The position numbers were made by a program, and so were the translations under genes. Positions 17,026 through 24,536 of a stretch of 64,000 nt of DNA are shown here, piece after piece (the stretch's first letter is position 1; each line of letters begins with the position of its first letter). The notes under the pieces are model-generated. The model was not told where the DNA came from. It was given only the letters and a program-made list of their open reading frames with translations, and searched no databases. This DNA is from Anaerolineales bacterium UBA5195 (GTDB taxonomy: Bacteria; Chloroflexota; Anaerolineae; Anaerolineales; Villigracilaceae). Location: positions 1-64,000 of the forward strand of contig DHVZ01000069.1 in assembly GCA_002412925.1 (NCBI GenBank), written 5' to 3'.

Positions 17026-17463
17026 TCAAGCCTTTTGCTTGCAATTCGGGCACAAGCCATAGAAAGTAATTTGCGGGCGAACAATCTGGTAGCCGGAAGT
17101 CTCCTCCAGCTTTTTGAGCAAGGAATGGTCAATCTCCAGTTCCCCATCCACAATCTGGTTGCATTTTGTGCAAATGATATGCGGGTGTGCGCCTGGCCGA
17201 TTGCCATCGTAGTGACTGTCATCCCGCAGGTTAATCTCCAAGACCTGGTTCATTTCCTTGAGCAGGGCCAGGGTTTTGTAGACGGTGGCCTGGCTCATGG
17301 TTGGGAATTTTTCCTGGATTTTGGTGTAGAGTTGCGCCGCGCTAGGGTGCCCCGCGCTGACGGCGATCAGGCGCACCAACTCAACCCGCTGGGGCGTCAG
17401 CCGGAAAGCGCGCTTTTTGAGCAGGGCCAGCATTTCGTTGAAACGAGCTTCAGGGTCAGTCAT
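17026..17463 (-). CDS. perR: Fur-family peroxide-type repressor (PerR-like)
   Basis: 145-residue Fur/PerR protein. It has an N-terminal winged helix (LTPQRVELVRLI...MSQATVYKTLALL), the HPHIICTKC metal-binding stretch and a second CPNC pair; the two CxxC pairs form the structural zinc site. The neighbourhood (katG directly downstream) supports PerR rather than iron-sensing Fur. A partly dyadic TGATAAT-A-ACTATCT element lies 14-29 nt upstream of the start codon and may mediate autoregulation. The start ATG 17463 has only a weak ribosome-binding sequence. Confidence 0.88.
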   Translation of the reverse strand: MTDPEARFNEMLALLKKRAFRLTPQRVELVRLIAVSAGHPSAAQLYTKIQEKFPTMSQATVYKTLALLKEMNQVLEINLRDDSHYDGNRPGAHPHIICTKCNQIVDGELEIDHSLLKKLEETSGYQIVRPQITFYGLCPNCKQKA

Positions 17464-17476
17464 GAAGAGTCCTTGT

Positions 17477-17492
17477 TGATAATAACTATCTA
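17477..17492 (-). promoter_or_regulatory. Candidate Per/Fur box upstream of perR
   Basis: TGATAATAACTATCTA is an imperfect 7-1-7 dyad resembling the TTATAATNATTATAA Per box. It is placed immediately upstream of the PerR-like gene. Only about five of seven positions per arm pair, so confidence is limited. Confidence 0.4.
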
Positions 17493-17505
17493 TAAGTATA
17501 CAGAA

Positions 17506-17758
17506 TTAGAAAAGAAACGCTATAGCAAAATAGGGTGATTTTAGTGTAATCATGGCTTGACAGGGTTTCTTCAGGTGGAAACAGCCGTTTCCTTCTCCTG
17601 GCCGAGGGTATATTATTACTTGCCCAAGCAAGATGGCGGCCAGCCAATTTCCAAACACGTTAACCACATAGGCCAAGATGATTACGGTGCCAGACATATC
17701 CCCCGACCATCGGAATTAGCGCCGCAACTACCTTAAGCTGTAGGGCTGTTTTGAACAT
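17506..17758 (-). pseudogene. Decayed small membrane-protein fragment
   Basis: On the minus strand a frame begins at ATG 17758 behind AAGGAG and reads MFKTALQLKVVAALIPMVGG before going out of register. A second frame downstream reads VIILAYVVNVFGNWLAAILLGQ, which looks like a transmembrane segment. The two halves joined by a frameshift may be the remains of a transporter gene, possibly dicarboxylate/cation symporter-like, but the match is too short to name. The first 13 codons lie inside the 93-bp repeat that recurs at 46972-47064. Confidence 0.35.
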
Positions 17759-17813
17759 TTTCTCCTTGAAAGAGAACCGATTACCCGGCATCTTTATAAA
17801 GTTGCGGTACTAG
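17721..17813 (-). repeat. 93-bp dispersed repeat, copy A
   Basis: The reverse complement of this segment matches 46972-47064 with only two mismatches by eye (ATGCCGGG versus ATGTAGGG). Both ends carry CCGCAACT in inverted orientation: about 12 of 16 positions match between CCGCAACTACCTTAAG and CCGCAACTTTATAAAG. It therefore looks like a miniature inverted-repeat element or an insertion-sequence end. It includes AAGGAG, ATG and the codons for MFKTALQLKVVAA. Confidence 0.75.
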
Positions 17814-17818
17814 AAAGA

Positions 17819-17868
17819 GTGCCCCCAAGGGGATACGGATCAATTCTGGGTTGGAAGTTTGAGAGGAT
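17819..17868 (+). repeat. 50-bp dispersed intergenic repeat, copy 1
   Basis: One of four intergenic copies, all in the same orientation, of a roughly 50-bp sequence that begins GTGCCCCCAAGGGG, continues with ATCAATT and TGGGTTGG, and ends TTTGAGAGGGT. The others are at 24264-24312, 31225-31274 and 59384-59433. This copy starts 6 bp after the 93-bp repeat. The 500-nt gap 17464-17963 otherwise holds the candidate Per box, the decayed membrane fragment and the leader of the DUF485 gene. Confidence 0.7.
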
Positions 17869-17963
17869 AAATGTGCAAGATTTCACATTGCCAACTTGTT
17901 TTTAGGTCCTCTCGATTATAATTTATTCACCCTACCCCACTATTTTGACAAAAAGGAGTTTTC

Positions 17964-18284
17964 ATGTTGCATGAACCCGCCACACCTGCAGAAAAAGACC
18001 CAGCCGGGCCATATAAGATGCGTTTGGGCATCTGGATGTTTGTTTTTTATGCCCTGTTTTATGCCAGTTTTGTAGCAATCAATTTGCTTAGCCCATTGGC
18101 AATGGCCGTGATTGTCTTTGCGGGGTTGAACCTGGCAACTGTGTATGGCTTTGCGCTGATCATTGTGGCGCTCATCGAAGCTCTGATCTATGATGCCATG
18201 TGCCGTAAAAAGGAAGCGGCATTTGCTCAGGCTGAAAAACAGAAGAGCGGCAAAGGTAAATCCAACAAGAAGGGCAAGGCTTAA
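17964..18284 (+). CDS. DUF485 family small membrane protein (ActP partner)
   Basis: 106-residue protein with two hydrophobic segments (about 24-45 and 55-78) separated by a short loop, and a Lys-rich C-terminal tail. This matches DUF485 proteins such as E. coli YjcH, which are encoded just before acetate/cation symporters. AAGGAG precedes ATG 17964. The ActP-type gene starts 4 nt after its stop codon, so the two are translationally coupled. Its function in the family is unresolved; an accessory role for the symporter is inferred from constant co-occurrence. Confidence 0.88.
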   Translation: MLHEPATPAEKDPAGPYKMRLGIWMFVFYALFYASFVAINLLSPLAMAVIVFAGLNLATVYGFALIIVALIEALIYDAMCRKKEAAFAQAEKQKSGKGKSNKKGKA

Positions 18285-18288
18285 TCTC

Positions 18289-20184
18289 ATGGCAATTATT
18301 GTCTTTCTCGTTTTTGTGGTTTTTGTGATTGGTCTTTCGCTGTATTTGGGCAGCAAAGCCAAAACTTCCAGTGGGTATTATGCCGCGGGTGGGCAAATTC
18401 ATTGGGGGGTAAATGGGATCGCCTTTGCTGGGGACTATCTCTCGGCCGCCTCCTTCCTCGGCATCTGTGGCATGATCGCCACCGTTGGCTATGACGGGTT
18501 CCTGTATTCCATCGGTTATTTGGCAGGCTGGATCGTGGCGCTGTTCGTCGTAGCTGAACCGCTCAAACGACTGGGGAAATATACCTTTACCGATGCAGTC
18601 GATGCCAACTACAACTCGCGCGGGATCAAACTGGCCGCCGCCGTCAGCACGCTGATCGTCTCCTTGTGCTACCTGATCCCGCAGATGGTTGGCGCGGGTG
18701 TGCTCGTGGAGCCGCTGCTGGGCATTCCCCACGCCTGGGGTGTGATTATGGTGGGCGCCATCGTTATCACCATCGTTGCCACGGCTGGGATGGCCTCCAC
18801 CACTTACGTGCAGTTCCTGAAAGGCGCTTTGCTGATCGTTTTTTCCACGGTTTTGGTCGGGGCAGTTGTCATCCGCGGCCTGTCCACCCAGCCTGATCAG
18901 AACGGAACCGTGCCATTTTACGAATATGCCCACGTTGAAGCCACCAAAGTCAACGGCAAGATACAAACTGCCGAGGCTGGCGTGGAGATTCTTGAACAGG
19001 CGGAAGTTAAGGGTGGCCTGACTTTTGTGCGTGTGAATCACCAGGGCCAGGAAAACTGGTGGTACGCGTCCGAGGCCGACGGGGTGGTGATGCTGAAAGA
19101 ATCCCAATCGGTCGTGGCCAAGGGCGCAGACAAATTCATCAATGGCGCACCGGCCTCTGCGACGAACCAACTGCGCCAGGTGGGTAGTCTGACCGAGATT
19201 CGCGGTCAAAAAGATGCAGAAACCGGCGGCTTGTCGATTGTCGAGTTCCTATCGACGATTACCGATCCGGAAACCACCGTTCAGACCTGGAAAACCGCCA
19301 GCCTGACCGATGCTTCTGGCGCGAAAGTGACCGTTTATTATCCCAAAGAAGTTGCTGGTGACCGGATTATGCGCCCCGGCCTGAAGTTCAAAGTTGAGGG
19401 TACCCTGATTGAACGGTTGGACTTCCTTTCGCTGATGTTGGCGCTGTTCCTCGGCACTGCGGCCCTGCCGCACATCCTGATCCGCTACTACACCGTGCCC
19501 AGCCCGGCCAGCGCGCGCAAATCGACGATTGTGGCGATTGCCGCGATCGGTTTTTTCTACATCCTGACCCTGTTCATGGGCTTGGGCGCAATGGTCAACG
19601 GCGTGATCAACCCGGCAGATAGCAACATGGCGGCTCCCCTGCTGGCGCGCTCGTTTGGCGAATTGCTCTTTGCGGTCATCTCGGCTATCGCTTTTGCGAC
19701 CGTGCTCGGCACCGTCAGCGGCCTGATCGTGGCGGCATCCGGCGCAGTGGCGCACGACCTGTTCGATCGCTATCTGCAAATCAAAATGGACGACCGCCAG
19801 AAAGTGCGCGCCGGGAAAATCTCGGCCTTTGTGATCGGCGGCATTGCGATCGTGCTGGGCATCCTGTTCAAAGGCATGAATGTGACCTTCCTGGTCGGCC
19901 TGGCCTTTGCGGTGGCGGCTTCGGCCAACCTGCCAGCCATCGTTATGCTGCTGTTCTGGAAGCGCACCACTGCCAAAGGCATTGCCGCTTCCATTGTAGT
20001 GGGCATCGTCGCTTCGCTGGGCTTGATCGCCTTCTCGCCGGATCTGTACACGCTCTACGGGCTGAACCCGCTTGACGCGCCCATCCCGTTCAGCAACCCG
20101 GGCATTATCTCGATCCCCTTGAGCTTTATCACGCTGGTGGTGGTCTCGCTGCTGACCCCCAAGAACGAAAACGCCAAAGCGTAA
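18289..20184 (+). CDS. actP: ActP-like sodium:solute symporter with large extramembrane insert
   Basis: 631-residue member of the SSS family, acetate permease branch: SGYYAAGGQIHWGVNGIAFAGDYLSAASFLG near the N-terminus and the AALPHILIRYYTVP segment at about 391-404 are ActP-like. E. coli ActP is about 549 residues. Here a hydrophilic insert occupies roughly residues 200-375 between the sixth and seventh membrane segments, where ActP has about 35 residues. ATG 18289 is chosen because the longer frame overlaps the DUF485 gene completely. It lies between the DUF485 gene and the PHP/CBS/DUF294 sensor gene. Probable role: uptake of acetate or another small carboxylate driven by Na+. Confidence 0.9.
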   Translation: MAIIVFLVFVVFVIGLSLYLGSKAKTSSGYYAAGGQIHWGVNGIAFAGDYLSAASFLGICGMIATVGYDGFLYSIGYLAGWIVALFVVAEPLKRLGKYTFTDAVDANYNSRGIKLAAAVSTLIVSLCYLIPQMVGAGVLVEPLLGIPHAWGVIMVGAIVITIVATAGMASTTYVQFLKGALLIVFSTVLVGAVVIRGLSTQPDQNGTVPFYEYAHVEATKVNGKIQTAEAGVEILEQAEVKGGLTFVRVNHQGQENWWYASEADGVVMLKESQSVVAKGADKFINGAPASATNQLRQVGSLTEIRGQKDAETGGLSIVEFLSTITDPETTVQTWKTASLTDASGAKVTVYYPKEVAGDRIMRPGLKFKVEGTLIERLDFLSLMLALFLGTAALPHILIRYYTVPSPASARKSTIVAIAAIGFFYILTLFMGLGAMVNGVINPADSNMAAPLLARSFGELLFAVISAIAFATVLGTVSGLIVAASGAVAHDLFDRYLQIKMDDRQKVRAGKISAFVIGGIAIVLGILFKGMNVTFLVGLAFAVAASANLPAIVMLLFWKRTTAKGIAASIVVGIVASLGLIAFSPDLYTLYGLNPLDAPIPFSNPGIISIPLSFITLVVVSLLTPKNENAKA

Positions 20185-20297
20185 AACGAATTCAAAGCGG
20201 GATGTGCCAGTCTGGACATCCCGCTTTGCTTCGCAACTTGCCCCGCGTCATCAGGAAAAATTTCCAAGGTTCTCTGTTTTTCGGATAAACTTTGAGT

Positions 20298-23200
20298 ATG
20301 TCCGATTTTCTCCTCGTCAATTTCCACTGCCACTCCAACTTCAGCGACGGTGAACAGACCCCTGAAGCGCTGGCTGCCAATTTGGTTGCTGCGGGTGTGC
20401 GTTATGCCGCGCTGACCGACCATGACAGCCTGGAGGGTCTGCCACGCTTTCAGGAAGCGCTCAAAAAGCGCGGCGTGGCCTACCTGCCCGGTGTGGAATT
20501 GACCACCCAATTCGATGGGCGCGAAGCACACTTGCTTGGCTATGGCTTTGACCCGGAATACCCCGACCTGGCTGCCACCCTGCTTTCTCTGCGCCAGATA
20601 CGTGACCTGGAAGTTCATAGCATTGCCGGTTCGCTCCGGAAAATTGGCGCGAACCGTTCCGGTGGTTCCGAGGAGGCTCCCGCCGTCAGCGCCGCGCCGC
20701 ACGGACGCCTGGAAATCGTCCAGGCGATTGACCTGATCCACCGCGCCGGGGGAAAAGTCTTTTGGGCGCACCCGTTGGTGTACGAATCCGACCCGGAGCA
20801 ACTGGAAGCCCGTCTGCTGGAATTGAAAGCCATGGGGTTGGATGGTCTCGAGGCCATTTACAGCCCCTTTACCGCAGCCCAATGCGCCGATTTATGCCAG
20901 CTTGCTGAGAAACACGATTTGCTCGTCTGTGCGGGCACCGATTTTCATGTGGGTAACGGTAGCCTTCAGGGCAGCTATGCCTACGGGATCGAAATGCCCC
21001 GCGCAGCTTGGATTCGTTTCCGGGAAGCGGTGTTCGCCAGCCCCATGTTTACAGAAAAACCGTCCAACGCGGAAAAAGCCTCCCCTGGCGAGCGCGTCCC
21101 ACGTCACCTGGTTGGAAAATCCCACCACTTTCGACGCCGTTCTTACACCCTGCGTATTTTCCTGCCAACCCTGATTGCGATTGGGCTTTTCCTGGCTGCC
21201 ATCTGGGGCCTGATCCTGCCGTCTTTTGAGAAAACCCTGCTCGAGCGCAAACGCGAACTGATTCGCGAACTGACCAACTCAGCCTGGAGCATCCTGGCCT
21301 CCTACGAACGCGATGAGCAAAACGGCCGGCTGACCCGCGAGCAGGCCCAGGCGCAGGCAATAGCCCGGATCGAAGCCCTGCGTTATGGCCCGGAAGGCCT
21401 GGATTATTTCTGGATTCAGGATCTGACGCCGCGCATGATCATGCACCCTTATCGCAGCGACCTGAACGGGCAGGATTTGATCAGTTTCACCGACCCGCGC
21501 GGGGTGGCGATTTTCGTGGAGTTTGCCGACCTGGTGCGCCGCGCAGGCGAAGGTTATATCGATTACGTCTGGCAGTGGAAGGACGACCCGGCGCGGCTGG
21601 AGCCGAAGGAATCGTACGTCAAAGGCTTCGCGCCCTGGGGTTGGGTGATTGGAACCGGTCTCTACACCGACGATGTCAACACCGAAATCGCACGCATCGA
21701 GCAAAGTCTGATCAATGCCTCGCTGGCAATTTCGGGGGCGGTGGTGCTATTGCTCGTTTTTGTGCTCCAGCAAAGCCTGCGCATTGAGCGCGAACGCCAG
21801 GAGGTCCTCGACAGCCTGCGCGAATCGACCGAACGCTATCACAGCCTGGTGGAGGCCACCACCGAAGGCACGCTCTTGATTTTAGATGACCGCTGCCGCT
21901 ACGCCAACCCAACCTTTTTGGAAATGACCGGGTACACGGCCCGCCAGTTGGAATTTCTCGACCTGACCGACCTGTTACCACGCGAAGCGGATAACCGGGA
22001 TATCTGGGAACGCTTTGCGCAACTCGACGGCGAATTACCCGTCGCTGGTGAGGCTTGCGAAGGGCTTTTGAAACACGCAGATGGCTCTCTGCTGGAGTGC
22101 GTGCTGGCGGTCAACCCGATTGTCTTTGCCGGGCAGCGCGGCTTGATTTTGCTCGCCCGGGATGTTGCCCGCCAATCCACGCTCCTGGACGGGGAAGCCA
22201 TTTCCCATGCCGCGCAGGCTGCTCCGGTGGGAATTTTCCGCGCTCGCTCCGCCCGCCGCGCCACCTTGGTGGAAATGAACCCGGCTGCGCGGGCGTTTTT
22301 TAGTGAGTCTCAACCCGCCCTGGCCGACCTGTTCTCAGACCCCGCGGAGTTCGAAGCGCTTTTCCAGACCCTGCAAAGTGAGGGTGAGGTCAGGAATCAG
22401 ATCCTCCATCTCGAAACCAGTGAGGCATCGACGCGCTTTTTGTCGATTTCGGCGCGGCTGGTGCGCGAGGAGGGCGGCCAAACTGCCTATATCGATGGAA
22501 TCTTGGAGGATGTAACCGCCACCCGCAAGCAGGAAGCCGCGCGCGAAGCGCTGATCGAACGCTTACAGGCTTCGCTCTTGTTCCTGCATGAACCCATCGC
22601 CAACCTGGGACGCGAGGTGGTCGTTTGCGCGATGAGCACCAGTGTTGGGCAGCTCTCGCGCCTGATGACCGAACGCAACGTCACTGCGGCGCTGGTTGCC
22701 AGTGAAAGCTCATCCATCATCGGCATTGTCACTGATCATGACCTGCGCGCCCGAGTCCTGGCCGAAAATGTCCCGCTCAGCGTGCCCATTCATACCATCA
22801 TGAGTTCACCGCTTGCCAAAATTCCCGAACATGCGCTCATTTACGAAGCCCTGATGCGCATGGAGGAAAAAGGTGTGCGTCACCTGGCCGTGCAAGACCG
22901 GGACGGCCAGATCGTCAGCGTGATTGACAACCAAGCGCTGATTCAATTCCAACGCTACGGCCCGATTGTACTGGCGCGTGAGATTTCGCGCTCCGCCACT
23001 CCCGAGGAAGTTGCCCACCACGCTGAGCGCACACCTCCGCTGGTCAAAACCCTGCTGGATAGCTCTGCCCGGCCCCGACATGTAACCAATATGCTAGCCT
23101 CCATCTGTGATTCGGCTACCGAACGGCTGGTGCAGTTGGCGATTGACGAATTGGGCACTCCCCCGGCCGATTTTGCCTTGATCGCCATGGGCAGTCAGGG

Positions 23201-24002
23201 ACGCCAGGAGCAAACCCTGGTTACCGATCAGGATAATGGGATTATTTACGCATCCACGCTGGAGGCTGACCCGGAGCAGGTGAACGCGTATTTCCTGCGC
23301 CTAGGCAGTCTTGTCTCGGAGGGGCTGAACCGCGCCGGGTATCCGCTCTGTCGCGGCGGCGTGATGGCCAGCCAGGCGCGCTGGTGTCGTTCGCTGCCCG
23401 ATTGGATTTCCGGCTTTGACGAATGGATTCACAAATCCGAGCCGCAGGAAATCATCGATCTGAGCATTTTCTTTGATTTCCGCACTGTTTTCGGCGCTTC
23501 CGACCTGACGCATGAACTGCGCCATGCCATCCACACCACGCTGGCAAATGAACCAGCCTTTTTTCATCACTTCGCCCAGAATGCGCTGCTGTTCAAACCG
23601 CCATTCCGCTTGTTGGGTAACCTCTACTTGAGCGGCGGGGCCACTGAACATGCCTGGGAAATCAACTTGAAAGACGCCATGATGCCAATGGTCAGTTTTG
23701 CGCGCCTGTATGCCCTGCGCCACCAGGTCAACCAGACTCACACACTGGAACGCATCGAAGCCCTGACCGAACGTAACATCATCCTGCCCGCCAGCCGCGA
23801 CGAAATCATCGCCGCCTACGATTTCCTGATGCAGTTGCGCCTGCAAAACCAGATCGTCGCCATCCAGGCCGGGCAACCGCCCTCGAATATTGTCCACCCC
23901 GGAAAACTAGGCTACATCCAGCAAGAATTGCTCAAACAGGCCTTCGCCCAAATCGCGGCGGTGCAGAAGAAGGTCAGTTATGATTTTTTGGGTGGAGTAT
24001 GA
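20298..24002 (+). CDS. PHP-Cache-PAS-PAS-CBS-DUF294 multidomain signalling protein
   Basis: 1234-residue fusion. Approximate modules are as follows. PHP phosphoesterase domain 5-235, with intact metal motifs HCH (His10, His12), TDHD (Asp41-Asp43), GVE (Glu67), AHP (His158) and GTDFH (Asp215, His217). Membrane helix 288-308. Extracellular Cache-type domain 310-460 (DYFWIQDL...GWVIGTGLYTDD). Membrane helix 470-490. Two PAS domains 505-740. CBS pair 770-885. GlnD-like nucleotidyltransferase DUF294 with GSQGRQEQTLVTDQDNG at 965-981. DUF294 C-terminal helical domain 1060-1210. CBS-DUF294 proteins are commonly found beside actP; the PHP/Cache/PAS extension is unusual. It starts 113 nt after actP. 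ATG 20298 is used, although a TTG two codons earlier is possible and no clear ribosome-binding site is seen. Substrates are unknown. Confidence 0.85.
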   Translation: MSDFLLVNFHCHSNFSDGEQTPEALAANLVAAGVRYAALTDHDSLEGLPRFQEALKKRGVAYLPGVELTTQFDGREAHLLGYGFDPEYPDLAATLLSLRQIRDLEVHSIAGSLRKIGANRSGGSEEAPAVSAAPHGRLEIVQAIDLIHRAGGKVFWAHPLVYESDPEQLEARLLELKAMGLDGLEAIYSPFTAAQCADLCQLAEKHDLLVCAGTDFHVGNGSLQGSYAYGIEMPRAAWIRFREAVFASPMFTEKPSNAEKASPGERVPRHLVGKSHHFRRRSYTLRIFLPTLIAIGLFLAAIWGLILPSFEKTLLERKRELIRELTNSAWSILASYERDEQNGRLTREQAQAQAIARIEALRYGPEGLDYFWIQDLTPRMIMHPYRSDLNGQDLISFTDPRGVAIFVEFADLVRRAGEGYIDYVWQWKDDPARLEPKESYVKGFAPWGWVIGTGLYTDDVNTEIARIEQSLINASLAISGAVVLLLVFVLQQSLRIERERQEVLDSLRESTERYHSLVEATTEGTLLILDDRCRYANPTFLEMTGYTARQLEFLDLTDLLPREADNRDIWERFAQLDGELPVAGEACEGLLKHADGSLLECVLAVNPIVFAGQRGLILLARDVARQSTLLDGEAISHAAQAAPVGIFRARSARRATLVEMNPAARAFFSESQPALADLFSDPAEFEALFQTLQSEGEVRNQILHLETSEASTRFLSISARLVREEGGQTAYIDGILEDVTATRKQEAAREALIERLQASLLFLHEPIANLGREVVVCAMSTSVGQLSRLMTERNVTAALVASESSSIIGIVTDHDLRARVLAENVPLSVPIHTIMSSPLAKIPEHALIYEALMRMEEKGVRHLAVQDRDGQIVSVIDNQALIQFQRYGPIVLAREISRSATPEEVAHHAERTPPLVKTLLDSSARPRHVTNMLASICDSATERLVQLAIDELGTPPADFALIAMGSQGRQEQTLVTDQDNGIIYASTLEADPEQVNAYFLRLGSLVSEGLNRAGYPLCRGGVMASQARWCRSLPDWISGFDEWIHKSEPQEIIDLSIFFDFRTVFGASDLTHELRHAIHTTLANEPAFFHHFAQNALLFKPPFRLLGNLYLSGGATEHAWEINLKDAMMPMVSFARLYALRHQVNQTHTLERIEALTERNIILPASRDEIIAAYDFLMQLRLQNQIVAIQAGQPPSNIVHPGKLGYIQQELLKQAFAQIAAVQKKVSYDFLGGV

Positions 24003-24048
24003 GAAGATAACCGGCGCAGTAAAAAACAAAATGCCAGAAAATTTCCAT

Positions 24049-24098
24049 TGACACCGCCAACGGGATTCGAACCCGCGATCTCGGCTCTGACAGGGCCG
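24049..24098 (-). pseudogene. tRNA-Asp(GUC)-like 3' fragment
   Basis: On the minus strand this segment gives an anticodon stem-loop with loop CTGTCAG (anticodon GTC, 24089-24091), a 5-nt variable loop, a perfect T-arm (GCGGG-TTCGAAT-CCCGT) and a 3' acceptor strand TGGCGGT followed by GTCA. The 5' side has no matching acceptor strand (ACCGCCA is absent) and no pairable D-stem, and the first anticodon-stem pair region has one mismatch. It is therefore a 3' half rather than a working tRNA, as expected for an integration-site remnant. Confidence 0.6.
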
Positions 24099-24187
24099 CA
24101 AGTTATCCGCCATGCCCGGGGCAGAAAGTAAAGATCGTCTATTCTGCCGGTGGTGGAGGCGTTACCCCACTTTTCAAGAATTGCAAA

Positions 24188-24224
24188 ACAGAAACCCCCG
24201 CTCAGCGAGAGCGGGGGTTTCTGT
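24188..24224. terminator. Strong hairpin downstream of the PHP-DUF294 gene
   Basis: A 16-bp perfect stem (24188-24203 and 24209-24224) with a 5-nt loop and an internal GTTTCTGT tail. It lies 186 nt after the fusion-protein stop and can terminate transcription from either side. The stretch 24003-24536 also holds the tRNA fragment, a 50-bp repeat and a PIN remnant. Confidence 0.7.
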
Positions 24225-24263
24225 GAATCTGAATGCAGATTTCTATGATATGCGTAAAGCGTG

Positions 24264-24312
24264 GTGCCTCCAAGGGGATATGGATCAATTATGGGTTGGT
24301 TTTTTGAGAGGG
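24264..24312 (+). repeat. 50-bp dispersed intergenic repeat, copy 2
   Basis: Begins GTGCCTCCAAGGGGATA and ends TTTTTTGAGAGG; it aligns along its full length with the copies at 17819, 31225 and 59384. It is located between the hairpin at 24188 and the PIN-domain remnant. Confidence 0.7.
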
Positions 24313-24348
24313 AAATCCCTTTTCTCCGCTTGATTCACCCAGTGGGTT

Positions 24349-24504
24349 TCAGTTCCGATGCTCCGGTAATTCAAGCAGTTCGCGCGCTGTCACAATTGGA
24401 ATGCCAGGATAGGTTTTCAATTCTTTGAGGTGCTTATCTTCGCCGGTATCGTTATTCAGTGATCCAATCACCCCTGGGCGATTGGATGAGAATTGCCAGG
24501 GGCT
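24349..24504 (-). pseudogene. C-terminal remnant of a PIN-domain (VapC-like) toxin
   Basis: A 51-codon open segment closed by TGA at 24349-24351 ends with DKHLKELKTYPGIPIVTARE and LLEL, the typical C-terminus of PIN_3/COG1569 proteins (DKHL..L..Y.GI.IVT..E). The catalytic N-terminal acidic residues are missing and a stop precedes the segment, so it cannot be a working nuclease. No antitoxin gene is visible nearby. Confidence 0.55.
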
Positions 24505-24536
24505 TCAACTCCCGGCGAAGCCCGAGGGTTGAGCAA

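Noticed and set aside
17819..17868. 50-bp repeat as a tRNA 3' end
   Set aside because: Only the first 14-16 bases resemble a reversed tRNA 3' end; no TTCGAAT T-loop or stem follows in any of the four copies.
18172..19209. 345-codon minus-strand frame opposite the ActP-like gene
   Set aside because: His/Asp/Gly-rich shadow product without family resemblance; the plus-strand symporter explains the sequence.
24049..24125. Complete tRNA gene
   Set aside because: The 3' half fits tRNA-Asp(GUC), but no 5' acceptor strand or D-arm pairs with it, so only a fragment is called.
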